A DNA stretch of 64,000 nucleotides from the NCBI RefSeq assembly GCF_907164905.1, contig NZ_CAJRAF010000002.1:2418001-2482000 (forward strand). Reading direction: 5' to 3'. This document shows positions 8,884 to 16,790 of the stretch, piece after piece. Both the position numbers and the translations under genes were made by a program. Under the pieces are notes generated by a model that was given only the letters and a program-made list of their open reading frames with translations, did not search any database and was not told where the DNA came from. The DNA comes from Dyadobacter sp. CECT 9275. GTDB lineage: Bacteria; Bacteroidota; Bacteroidia; Cytophagales; Spirosomataceae. The stretch's first letter is position 1. Each line of letters opens with the position of its first letter.

Positions 8884-10776
8884 TTAATACTGAGGATTTT
8901 GAACCAGGCCGTTTGCTCCTATTCCGGGCACGTACCGATAATATTGCCGGTAATCAAAAGTTGCCGGGTTCATACGCTGAATGGCCTGGCGGATGAAAAT
9001 GTATTTAGCCGGCGAAACCCTCAGATCCAAAACCGGTACCAGTGCATGGCGGACGGTGTTATTGAACAGGGTATGGTATTCGCGTCTTCTGATCAGATCC
9101 CAGAACCGCTTGTTCTCGAAAGCAAGCTCTACCCTTCTTTCACGTATCACGTTATCAATGGTGAGCGGAATATCCTTGGTATGTCCTGCACGGCGACGAA
9201 CGTCATTCAAAGCTTTCGCCCCATTTTGTGATGATCCCGTTCCGCTTTCTACAATCGCTTCTGCATAAATCAGGAGGATTTCGGCATAACGAAAATCTGC
9301 CCAATCCGAAACAGTCTGATTCCAGCCCGGAGCCACATTAACACCTTCATTCAGGAATTTCTTGAAACTCACACCAGTACGGGTATTATTGCCGCCCCAG
9401 GTATCAAATCCGGAATACTGGGTACGGTCAGCCGCTCCGTAAGGATAGTAAGTTTTCCCATTTGCATTGATCGGCTCGCCTCCGTAAAGCTGCGGATTTC
9501 CGTCCGGTTTGATGAATCCGGCCTGAATAATGATTTTCTGTCCTTTCCAGGCTGTTCCCGGCAATATGGCGGTAGCCCAAAGCCTCGCATCTTTATCTTT
9601 GTAAATTCCCGCGGGGTCGTCGTAGCGCTTGTAATTTTTTGAAGCACTAAAACCGTTGTAGTCATTGATATCATTGCCCGCCTCTGTTGTTACAACCGGG
9701 GCACTTTTACCAGGATCCGTATAACTTTCATAGGCATCGATCAAATCAAGCGTAGGGTTCATACGCCCCGGATGCGGCCAGCCGTTTGCAGTTTGGTTTG
9801 GCTGATACCAGATACCATAATTATGCCCTGTACCCGAGCCCGGTCTTGCAAAACCCTTAATAAAAATCACCTCATTAGGCGCAATGTTCGGGTCTTCGAA
9901 TAACTTTCTATAATTCTCCGCAGCCTCTTCGGGAGATGCTGGCGTTGGCTTGTACAATGAGAATTTACCTGAATTAATCAGCGCTTCCGAAGCTTCAATG
10001 GCGGCTTTATAATATTCAGCAGCAGCTGATTTGTCTAGCCCTACCAGCTTTTGGTCCACCGCTGTTCCGGAAATCGGTGCTCTGTCTCCGTATTTTGCCA
10101 AGGAAGCGGCGTGTAATGCTGCTCTGGCTTTTAGTGCATAGGCGACCCATTTTGTGGCGCGTCTTTCTCCACCTGGCCACGACTCGGCCAGATTCTGGAT
10201 CGCTAAATCACATTCTTTCAATACGAAGTCCCAGGTCTCCTTTTCAGTACTTCTCGGTACTTTAAGTGCCTCAACATTCCCTTCATACATTTGAACAGAC
10301 GTGATCAAGGGAACACCACCGTAGCGTTTTGCCAAAGCAAAGTAGGCGTATGCACGGATAAATGCGCTTTCGCCAATCAAAGCTTTCGTCTCATCTTCCG
10401 AAACAGTAAGTGTTGGTATAATATCAATAAGAATGTTGGTATCACGGATCAGCTTATAGCCCTGGTCCCACCACTGGAAATCATCGTTACCGATAAAATC
10501 ACCAAACTCGGTATGAACGGCCTCGTCCGTTACCATTGCAGGAGCAAAACCACCATTGTTAGGATCGCCTGTGTTCCAGTTAAAGCCCTGTCTGAAAAAT
10601 GTAAAATCTTCTATGGGTAGCTGATAATAAAGATTTGCCATGTAAAGCTTTACGCCTTCCGGATTTGAGAACAGGTTTTCGCCCTGCAATTTGTCCAGCG
10701 GCTGCTTGTCCAGCACATCTGCACAGCTCAGAGAAAACAAAAGGGGCAGCAGTAATATATATCTGAATAGTTTCAT
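8884..10776 (-). CDS. SusD/RagB-family glycan-binding lipoprotein
   Basis: A 630-residue SusD homologue, the lid-like surface lipoprotein that works with SusC in oligosaccharide uptake. The signal peptide ends in a lipobox (S-L-S-C) followed by A-D-V-L-D-K-Q-P. TPR-like helices cover about 90-250, with the common A-F-I-R-A-Y-A-Y-F motif near 140. The C-terminal SusD domain has R-Y-A-E-I-L-L-I-Y-A-E-A, L-N-D-V-R-R-R-A-G, E-R-R-V-E-L-A-F-E and R-F-W-D-L-I-R-R. It follows SusC by 11 bases on the same transcript. At 630 residues it is somewhat longer than the other two SusD proteins here (485 and 565). Substrate assignment to alpha-mannan rests on the two hydrolases nearby. Confidence 0.95.
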   Translation of the reverse strand: MKLFRYILLLPLLFSLSCADVLDKQPLDKLQGENLFSNPEGVKLYMANLYYQLPIEDFTFFRQGFNWNTGDPNNGGFAPAMVTDEAVHTEFGDFIGNDDFQWWDQGYKLIRDTNILIDIIPTLTVSEDETKALIGESAFIRAYAYFALAKRYGGVPLITSVQMYEGNVEALKVPRSTEKETWDFVLKECDLAIQNLAESWPGGERRATKWVAYALKARAALHAASLAKYGDRAPISGTAVDQKLVGLDKSAAAEYYKAAIEASEALINSGKFSLYKPTPASPEEAAENYRKLFEDPNIAPNEVIFIKGFARPGSGTGHNYGIWYQPNQTANGWPHPGRMNPTLDLIDAYESYTDPGKSAPVVTTEAGNDINDYNGFSASKNYKRYDDPAGIYKDKDARLWATAILPGTAWKGQKIIIQAGFIKPDGNPQLYGGEPINANGKTYYPYGAADRTQYSGFDTWGGNNTRTGVSFKKFLNEGVNVAPGWNQTVSDWADFRYAEILLIYAEAIVESGTGSSQNGAKALNDVRRRAGHTKDIPLTIDNVIRERRVELAFENKRFWDLIRRREYHTLFNNTVRHALVPVLDLRVSPAKYIFIRQAIQRMNPATFDYRQYYRYVPGIGANGLVQNPQY

Positions 10777-10787
10777 TTTTTCTACGC

Positions 10788-13700
10788 TTAGAATGTGACG
10801 TTAATACCAAAGTTGTAACTTCTTGTTACCGGATAAGTGAGCCCGGCACCAAACAAACCTTCTATTTTCTCGGGATCGAACGGTTTTACGAAAGGATCTG
10901 CCCAGGTGAAAATGTTATGTGCATTTCCATAAATCCGTACATTTTCAATACCTATCTTCGACAGCCAGCCCAGTTTGACAGTATAGCCCAATTGCGCACT
11001 TTTAAATCGTAGGTACGAGGCATCCTTACGCCAGGCGGAGCTTTCGGCATACATCGCCCCAACATTATAGTTGAAACGTGAAGCAGGCCAGGCTCCCGGT
11101 ATCCATTGATTATCTTCCGATAAATGCCATCTGTCGTAGAAATATTCAGGCGTGTTTCCTCTGAATGCAAATACTTCCGCGTAAACTTCACGGAAACGGA
11201 CACTATATTTCCCGGATCCCTGGAACAGGGCTGTAAAATCGAAGCCTTTGTAAGAAGCATTCAGGGTTACGCCGTAATACATTTTCGGATCCCCGCCAAA
11301 GAATAGTGGCATAGCATCGTTGCCGTCAATCACGCCGTTGCCGTCAACATCTTTGTATTTGAAATCACCGGGAAGCTCTCTCGTATTGCCCAGATCTCCA
11401 TTCTGGATTGGTGCATAAATCACTTCATCTTTGTTTTGGAACTGTCCCTCCAGCTGGTATGCCCATACCACGTCGTTCCAGCGGTTTGCCGCTCCGCCTC
11501 TCCAGCGATCCATACTGCTCAGGAAATCTCCTCTTTCTACATAACGGTTCATGGTACGGGCAAAATTGAAGTTACCGGAAATTCCATATTTGAAATCGCG
11601 GATCTGTCCGTTGTAACCGGCAGAAAATTCTATCCCCCGTACCCGGTCACTGTTCAGGTTTTCATCAGGAAGCGTGCCGCCAAAAGTATTGGGAAGTGAT
11701 ACATTTCTCCTGGCTAATAACCCTTTGCGATCTCTCTGATAGATATCAAAAGTCAGGTCGATCTTGTTATCCCAAAGCCCGACATCAATTCCAACGTCCT
11801 GAATAACGGATTTAAACCAAGTGAGTTTTTCATTTACAATTGCCGGAGAGGCTGCACCGGTCGTGTAATTGCCGTTGGTGAATTCATAACCACCACCGCC
11901 TACCAGTGAAAATCCGGGAACATACTGGAAAGGAGCACCTGCATCGGCCCCCACCAGACCATACGAGCCTCTCAATTTAAGGGTTGAGATAAAGGGAATA
12001 CTTTTCATAAAATCCTCCTCTGTGACGCGCCACCCGGCGGATACAACCGGAAATAAACCCCATCTGCGATCTGGGTGATAGCGGTACGATCCGTCGTAGC
12101 GGGCAGCAACTTCAAGCAGATACTTTTCTTTAAAGTCGTAATTCAAACGGCCAACGTAAGATTGGCTCGCATACTCACTTTCCGAACCATTTGTAGTCTG
12201 ATTGTTCAGCCCTGCCTGATCAATTTGATCGTTGGTAAAAAATGCATACTCTCTGCCCAGGCCTGCCCAGCGGTTTTTAGATTCCTGCTGTTCATATACC
12301 AGGGTTGCTCCCAGGTTATGATTTTTTGCAATAACGGTATTGTATAACAACTGCCCCTGGAAAGTAACCCGGTTATTATCCGAAAAATTATTCCCGATCC
12401 GTGATGGGTTTCGTTGCTGATGGGCTGTATATTTATCCGTCGCGGCGTCATAGGTATACAAATTATAACTTTTGGAAACTGACTTCCCCCGGTAATTATT
12501 GCTGTCATAAGCGACTAACCCTTTTACTTTAAGCCCGGGAACGAAAGGCACCGAATACATCAGCGCAAAAGTTGACTGAAAGAATTTGTTCACTTCTTCA
12601 TTATAACCTGTCAGATTCCCATCCGCCAATGCAACCGGGTTATAACCTCCGCTTAGTAATGACGGATATTTAGGATTATTATTTGCAAAAGGTCTCTCGG
12701 TTGGCAAGGCAATGCGGGTACCTTTGTAAATATTAAAAAAGTTGTCTCCCGGCTGCAGTCTCTTGTCAAAGAGGCCTGACAAAATCAGATCAGCCTTCAG
12801 ATTTTTGGTAAGATCGATACCCACGTTGGCGCGGAAAGTATATTTCTTGTAACCCATGTCGTTACTTTTCAAAAGTCCGTTTTCATTCTGATAGCCGAAA
12901 CTTGTAAAATAGGTTACGGCACCTTCTCCCCCTGATGCCGACAAAAAATGCTGGGTCTGTGAAGCCGATTTGTTCAGGACCTGCTTATACCAGTCGGTAC
13001 TTTCATACCCTGGCGCTCCCGTTCTGAACTTTTCTATCTCCTCGCTGGTGTAAACCGGATTTTCACCCAGGTTTCTGGCTGCATCGTTCCGCATTTCCGC
13101 CCATTGCAAAGCATTGGTCATACGGGGGACATCGGTTGGGCTTTGGCGGCCATAAACGGCGTTGTAACTGAATTTCGGCTTTCCCTTTTTCCCCTTTTTG
13201 GTAGTCACGATCACAACACCGTTTCCTGCCCTGATACCAAAAATGGCCGCGGAAGCATCTTTCAATACTGAAATACTTTCGATATCATCAGGGTTTATTT
13301 TCTGGAATTCATAACCGCCATCACGCGCAACACCGTCAACTACATACAAGGGTTCTCCAAATCCGCGAATGTTAATACTTGTGCTGAACGAGCCCGGTTC
13401 GCCGGAGTTCTGGCGAATCTGCACCCCTGGTACTTTCCCCTGTAGACTTTGGGCCAGACTGGTGTGCGTGGTAGTTTTAATTGCCTCAGAAACGATGTTT
13501 GAAATCGCCCCAGTCAACGTTTGTTTCCGTTGCGTGCCATATCCTACCACAACAACTTCCTGGAGCTCATCAGTACTCTGTTCCAGTCTGATCTGAAAAG
13601 AGGTCTTGTTTCCAACTTCAATTTCCTGTCTTTTGTAACCAAGGAAACTGACGACCAGCACGGAACCTGATTTGGGAATGCTAAACGAAAACTTGCCCTC

Positions 13701-13925
13701 CGAATCGGTGGCAGTTCCCCTCACTGATCCTTTCAGTACCACACTTGCACCAGGTACAGGCTGGTCTTTTTCGTCATTTACTGTACCGGAAACTATTATT
13801 TCTTCGGAGCCGGTCGGTTGATTTTGTGCCAAAGCCTGAGAGAAAAATGTTGCGGCCAGAATCATTTGCAGCAAGATTTTCACAAAAGGCTTGACACTGT
13901 TTGTCTGTAAAATTTGATTTTCCAT
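10788..13925 (-). CDS. SusC/RagA-family TonB-dependent receptor
   Basis: A 1045-residue outer-membrane transporter that imports oligosaccharides with its SusD partner. After an exported N-terminus (cleavage after A-L-A-Q near 34) come a carboxypeptidase-D-like domain (V-S-G-T-V-N-D-E), the SusC signature V-V-V-G-Y-G-T-Q, a plug with N-I-R-G-F-G and P-L-Y-V-V-D-G, then K-D-A-S-A-A-I-F-G and a C-terminal barrel. There is no STN domain before the CarbD-like domain, unlike the SusC proteins at 30664 and 53069, so it is not built for ECF/anti-sigma signalling. It is the first gene of the operon SusC-SusD-DUF3823-GH71/99-like. The ~830-bp non-coding stretch upstream would hold the promoter. Confidence 0.95.
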   Translation of the reverse strand: MENQILQTNSVKPFVKILLQMILAATFFSQALAQNQPTGSEEIIVSGTVNDEKDQPVPGASVVLKGSVRGTATDSEGKFSFSIPKSGSVLVVSFLGYKRQEIEVGNKTSFQIRLEQSTDELQEVVVVGYGTQRKQTLTGAISNIVSEAIKTTTHTSLAQSLQGKVPGVQIRQNSGEPGSFSTSINIRGFGEPLYVVDGVARDGGYEFQKINPDDIESISVLKDASAAIFGIRAGNGVVIVTTKKGKKGKPKFSYNAVYGRQSPTDVPRMTNALQWAEMRNDAARNLGENPVYTSEEIEKFRTGAPGYESTDWYKQVLNKSASQTQHFLSASGGEGAVTYFTSFGYQNENGLLKSNDMGYKKYTFRANVGIDLTKNLKADLILSGLFDKRLQPGDNFFNIYKGTRIALPTERPFANNNPKYPSLLSGGYNPVALADGNLTGYNEEVNKFFQSTFALMYSVPFVPGLKVKGLVAYDSNNYRGKSVSKSYNLYTYDAATDKYTAHQQRNPSRIGNNFSDNNRVTFQGQLLYNTVIAKNHNLGATLVYEQQESKNRWAGLGREYAFFTNDQIDQAGLNNQTTNGSESEYASQSYVGRLNYDFKEKYLLEVAARYDGSYRYHPDRRWGLFPVVSAGWRVTEEDFMKSIPFISTLKLRGSYGLVGADAGAPFQYVPGFSLVGGGGYEFTNGNYTTGAASPAIVNEKLTWFKSVIQDVGIDVGLWDNKIDLTFDIYQRDRKGLLARRNVSLPNTFGGTLPDENLNSDRVRGIEFSAGYNGQIRDFKYGISGNFNFARTMNRYVERGDFLSSMDRWRGGAANRWNDVVWAYQLEGQFQNKDEVIYAPIQNGDLGNTRELPGDFKYKDVDGNGVIDGNDAMPLFFGGDPKMYYGVTLNASYKGFDFTALFQGSGKYSVRFREVYAEVFAFRGNTPEYFYDRWHLSEDNQWIPGAWPASRFNYNVGAMYAESSAWRKDASYLRFKSAQLGYTVKLGWLSKIGIENVRIYGNAHNIFTWADPFVKPFDPEKIEGLFGAGLTYPVTRSYNFGINVTF

Positions 13926-14427
13926 ATTAAGTATTGGGTGAGAGTAATTCGATTGAACGAACGATACTATTGTCTTAAGAGAATGATTTAGGCGGTCATG
14001 TTCGGGTCATAGGCTTTGGGATTTAGGTTAATTGAGATAAAAATAACAAGGCTGTCAGAGTGGCTCAGCAAGCGGTAGCCCCTCATAACTATGGGCCTAA
14101 GTGCTGGGCAGACTACGTAAACAAAGGAAAGCAGAGGCAATTAAGAAATAGTTAACAAACCATTAATAACAGAACTTAATCAATATATTTTTTAATTATA
14201 TACACAAATTGAGCTCCTTGGAGCGGATAGCCGACGATGTGGAAGATTAATGAGAAGGAGCAAAACCTAACAATTATGAGAATTTTTACTGCCTGCAAAA
14301 GATTCTTGAATTAAGGGAAATTATAATTCAAAGTATCTGGAACCGAATGGTCCGGAATCTGGGGCAACCACCAGGGCTGACGAAGCAGGCGGTTCGAAGG
14401 GAGTTCAATTTACAGTCTCTTTTAGCC

Positions 14428-14461
14428 CGATCTGTTTTAATATGGTGATTAAAACAGATCG
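14428..14461. repeat. Perfect 14-bp inverted repeat
   Basis: The arms 14428-14441 and 14448-14461 are exact reverse complements around the six-base loop ATGGTG. No T-run follows on either strand beyond the T/A-rich arms, so it is not a standard terminator. It lies 54 bases from a second perfect inverted repeat. Confidence 0.7.
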
Positions 14462-14514
14462 TTCACCTAGGGTATGTTGTTAAAGTTGCGAAAACAGGCG
14501 AGGCTGTAAAATGA

Positions 14515-14548
14515 GCTCAGCCTAAAAGTTAAAACTTTTAGGCTGAGC
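14515..14548. repeat. Perfect 16-bp inverted repeat with 2-base centre
   Basis: The arms 14515-14530 and 14533-14548 pair perfectly around AA. The outer part is GC-rich (GCTCAGCC) and the inner part AT-rich. As DNA it is a near-perfect palindrome and as RNA a strong hairpin. It may act as a terminator for minus-strand transcription out of the sulfur operon, or be a remnant of a repeat element; the sequence does not decide. Confidence 0.7.
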
Positions 14549-14570
14549 AGGAAAAGCAGAATTTGAACAG

Positions 14571-14708
14571 ATGCGCCGCAAAGTGCTCGAACTGTTGATA
14601 AAAGACAGTCATGAACTGGTAAAGACGAGTTCGGCTTCGTTACTGCGACAATTTTTGGAAAGTGATCCTGAGTCAGAGATGAATCCCCACCATAGTGTGC
14701 AAGAGTGA
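14571..14708 (+). CDS. Possible 45-residue small protein or decayed gene fragment
   Basis: An ATG frame of 45 codons, charged and helix-prone (starts M-R-R-K-V-L-E-L-L-I-K-D), lies just after the two inverted repeats. The frame is open for eight codons before the ATG. There is no convincing ribosome binding site, and I do not recognise the product. It could be a fragment of a lost gene or chance. Confidence 0.2.
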   Translation: MRRKVLELLIKDSHELVKTSSASLLRQFLESDPESEMNPHHSVQE

Positions 14709-14754
14709 TAGGAAAGACGTGCCGTACCTCTGCATGAACCTCCCGATAACCTCC

Positions 14755-15264
14755 CTAATGTGGCAACTGATCCCTGTACCTACCATAAACCCACGTCCCG
14801 GCAACGGCACTTGCCAAGGTGATGATCACCACTGTGGCTCCTATGCCAATCTGTGCAAACAAAGGACCGGGACATGCGCCGGTAAGTGCCCAACCCAGCC
14901 CAAAAAGCAGCCCCCCGTAGATCTGCCCTTTATTAAATTTTTTATCCGTAAAAGTAATTTTCTCACCCGAAATGGTCCTGATATCAAACTGCTTGATTAG
15001 CCATACCGATACCATCCCCACTAACACTGCACTACCTATGATGCCATACATGTGAAATGACTGAAGCCGGAACATTTCCTGTATTCGAAACCAGCTGATC
15101 ACCTCGGCCTTTACAAACAGCACCCCGAAAAGCAGCCCTACGACAAGGTACTTGAGATTGTAATACCACCTGTGCTGTATCCTGCTTTCGTTGATGCAAA
15201 TTGAGTCCATCACCCGGATATCGTGCTCTCTCCGGGTTGCCTCATCGGTCGGTAAATCTGTCAT
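14755..15264 (-). CDS. YeeE/YedE-family (DUF6691) sulfur-compound transporter half
   Basis: A 169-residue membrane protein of the YeeE/YedE type, the family of thiosulfate/sulfur-species channels. About four hydrophobic helices follow a 35-residue polar N-terminus. The diagnostic motif G-W-A-L-T-G-A-C-P-G-P-L near residue 125 holds the conserved cysteine thought to handle sulfur in the channel. It is the half-size version; its partner half is encoded at 15894. In such pairs (for example PmpA/PmpB of BigR-type loci) the two halves act together in the inner membrane. It is the last gene of the sulfur operon and starts one base after the methyltransferase stop. The exact substrate is inferred. 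Confidence 0.85.
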   Translation of the reverse strand: MTDLPTDEATRREHDIRVMDSICINESRIQHRWYYNLKYLVVGLLFGVLFVKAEVISWFRIQEMFRLQSFHMYGIIGSAVLVGMVSVWLIKQFDIRTISGEKITFTDKKFNKGQIYGGLLFGLGWALTGACPGPLFAQIGIGATVVIITLASAVAGTWVYGRYRDQLPH

Positions 15265-15265
15265 A

Positions 15266-15889
15266 TTATGATTTGTTTATTCTGATAAAATTCGAAAAAA
15301 GGAAATTTTGAATGGTTTGAAAAGGGGTGATATGATCGGCGTAAAAATGCGCCTTCATCTGAAACGATCCTTTGAAAACTTTCGCAAGTGCCTCTGCATC
15401 ATATCGGCACACGGGCAATCCGCTGCACTTCTCGGGGCCAGTCAGCGAAAACGTTCCCAGAATCAGGTGGCCGTTTACCATTGCATTTTCAACAATGGTC
15501 CGATATTTCTCCTTTTGCTCCGATGTCGTCAAAAAATGAAAAGCAGCCCGATCATGCCAGATGGAATAGTCCCTTTCGGGCTTGAAATCAAGCATATCGG
15601 TCACCAGCCAGCTAATTTTTTCAGATTTCCGCCCCAGCCTCTTTTTAGCTCTTCCGATTGCTTTTGCTGAAATATCCAAAACCGTAATATCCGAATACCC
15701 TTCTTCAAGTAAGTAAGCTGCCAGCAGGCTGTCCCCTCCCCCGATATCTATAATCGGGCTATTTTTGGGAATCTGCGTGTTCCGGATCAGCGCCAGTGAA
15801 TGCGCTGGCTTCGGTTCCGTCCAGCTTACCTGATCCGCCGTCCTGGCTGCGTACACCTCTTGCCAGTGTGTTTTAAAATCATCATTCAT
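15266..15889 (-). CDS. Class I SAM-dependent methyltransferase
   Basis: A 207-residue Rossmann-fold methyltransferase. Motif I is I-I-D-I-G-G-G-D-S near residue 46-54, the acidic end of strand 2 is V-L-D-I-S, and the post-motif D-M-L-D-F and H-D-R-A-A-F-H-F-L follow. The overall pattern recalls small-molecule thiol or TPMT-like methyltransferases, with a C-terminal H-F-Y-A-D-H and a G-P-E-K-C-S-G-L-P loop. It sits inside the sulfur operon, 4 bases after one YeeE/YedE half and 1 base before the other. Co-expression is therefore near certain, and a substrate such as sulfide, a persulfide or another thiol is an attractive guess. The reaction itself cannot be read from the sequence. Confidence 0.82.
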   Translation of the reverse strand: MNDDFKTHWQEVYAARTADQVSWTEPKPAHSLALIRNTQIPKNSPIIDIGGGDSLLAAYLLEEGYSDITVLDISAKAIGRAKKRLGRKSEKISWLVTDMLDFKPERDYSIWHDRAAFHFLTTSEQKEKYRTIVENAMVNGHLILGTFSLTGPEKCSGLPVCRYDAEALAKVFKGSFQMKAHFYADHITPFQTIQNFLFSNFIRINKS

Positions 15890-15893
15890 TTGC

Positions 15894-16457
15894 CTAAAGC
15901 ATGAGTATCAAAGGTAAAATCCAGTTTGCCATGACAAATCCGCCGATCATAAAACAGATTGTCGCCACCAACGAAGGCCATTGTAAGGTAGAAAGCCCCA
16001 TGATGGCATGCCCGCTGGTGCATCCGCCTGCATAACGCGCGCCAAAACCTACCAGAAATCCGCCTCCCACCATCATGATAAATCCCGGAACGGTCAGAAG
16101 CTTGTCCCAACTAACCAGTTCAACCGGCACCAGCGATGAAAAATCCGAAATACCATATACGCTGAGCTCTTTCACCAGGTACGGATTCAGCTGCATGGGC
16201 GCCGGATTGGACAGGAAGATCACGGCCATCACACCTCCGAAAAAGATACCTGATACAAAAAACAGGTTCCACAATTCTTTTTTCCAGTTGTATTTAAAAA
16301 ACGGAATTTCCCCAGGGAGGCACATCGCACAGACGTGCCTGAGCGATGATGAAATCCCAAATGATTTGTTGCCCAATATCAACAGGGCAGGCACTGTAAG
16401 CCCAATCAGCGGCCCGGCCACGTACCATGGCCAGGGCTGTTTTATTACTTCCATCAT
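15894..16457 (-). CDS. YeeE/YedE-family sulfur-compound transporter
   Basis: A 187-residue inner-membrane protein with about five hydrophobic segments. The YeeE/YedE signature G-F-G-A-R-Y-A-G-G-C-T-S-G-H-A-I lies near residue 140 with its conserved cysteine, and a second cysteine pair is seen in the loop C-A-M-C-L-P. These proteins carry thiosulfate or other sulfane-sulfur species through the membrane. With the shorter DUF6691-type half at 14755 it makes the two-part version. It starts 15 bases after the single-domain rhodanese, which could supply or receive the sulfur on the cytoplasmic face. Confidence 0.88.
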   Translation of the reverse strand: MMEVIKQPWPWYVAGPLIGLTVPALLILGNKSFGISSSLRHVCAMCLPGEIPFFKYNWKKELWNLFFVSGIFFGGVMAVIFLSNPAPMQLNPYLVKELSVYGISDFSSLVPVELVSWDKLLTVPGFIMMVGGGFLVGFGARYAGGCTSGHAIMGLSTLQWPSLVATICFMIGGFVMANWILPLILML

Positions 16458-16472
16458 ACTTTCAGAATATCC

Positions 16473-16781
16473 TTATTGAATTTTTCTCCTGAGATTTTCC
16501 CAGGCCCCGCCGTTATACACCGTAACTCCGGCATTTCTTAAGATACCTGCCGCCATGGCGCTGCGTGTGCCGCTCCGGCAACAGGTTATCACTGGTTTCC
16601 CATCTTTTTGGAGCGATGCCACTTTGGCATTGATTGCATCCAGCGGAATATTGATACTGCCTTCGACATGCCCGGATGCGAATTCCTGTGGGCTTCGCAC
16701 ATCCACAATGCGCGCTCCCTGGTCCACCAGGCTTTTAAAATCGGTTTTATCACTTCCAAATAATGCTGATATAATTCCCAT
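16473..16781 (-). CDS. Single-domain rhodanese
   Basis: A 102-residue rhodanese, the sulfurtransferase fold that carries sulfur as a cysteine persulfide. It has I-V-D-V-R-S-P-Q-E-F, G-H-V-E-G-S-I-N-I-P and the active-site loop T-C-C-R-S-G-T-R-S near residue 68, in which the second Cys is the usual nucleophile position. No signal peptide is present, so it acts in the cytoplasm. It starts 9 bases after the CstB-like gene and precedes a YeeE/YedE transporter. It is likely a sulfur shuttle between the two. Confidence 0.93.
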   Translation of the reverse strand: MGIISALFGSDKTDFKSLVDQGARIVDVRSPQEFASGHVEGSINIPLDAINAKVASLQKDGKPVITCCRSGTRSAMAAGILRNAGVTVYNGGAWENLRRKIQ

Positions 16782-16790
16782 GATCTTGTG

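Larger units (their letters stand above)
13926..14754. other. 830-bp gene-poor region with inverted repeats
   Basis: No long gene is present. The region separates the 5' end of the SusC operon (minus strand, to the left) from the 3' end of the sulfur operon (minus strand, to the right). It is AT-rich near 14150-14220 and holds two perfect inverted repeats (14428-14461 and 14515-14548) and one possible 45-codon frame (14571-14708). The SusC promoter must lie in the left part, but I could not pick a convincing -33/-7 pair. Confidence 0.6.

Noticed and set aside
14050..14110. tRNA-like stretch with CTCATAAC anticodon-loop sequence
   Set aside because: No D-arm, T-arm or acceptor stem could be paired. 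It is probably chance or a very old remnant.
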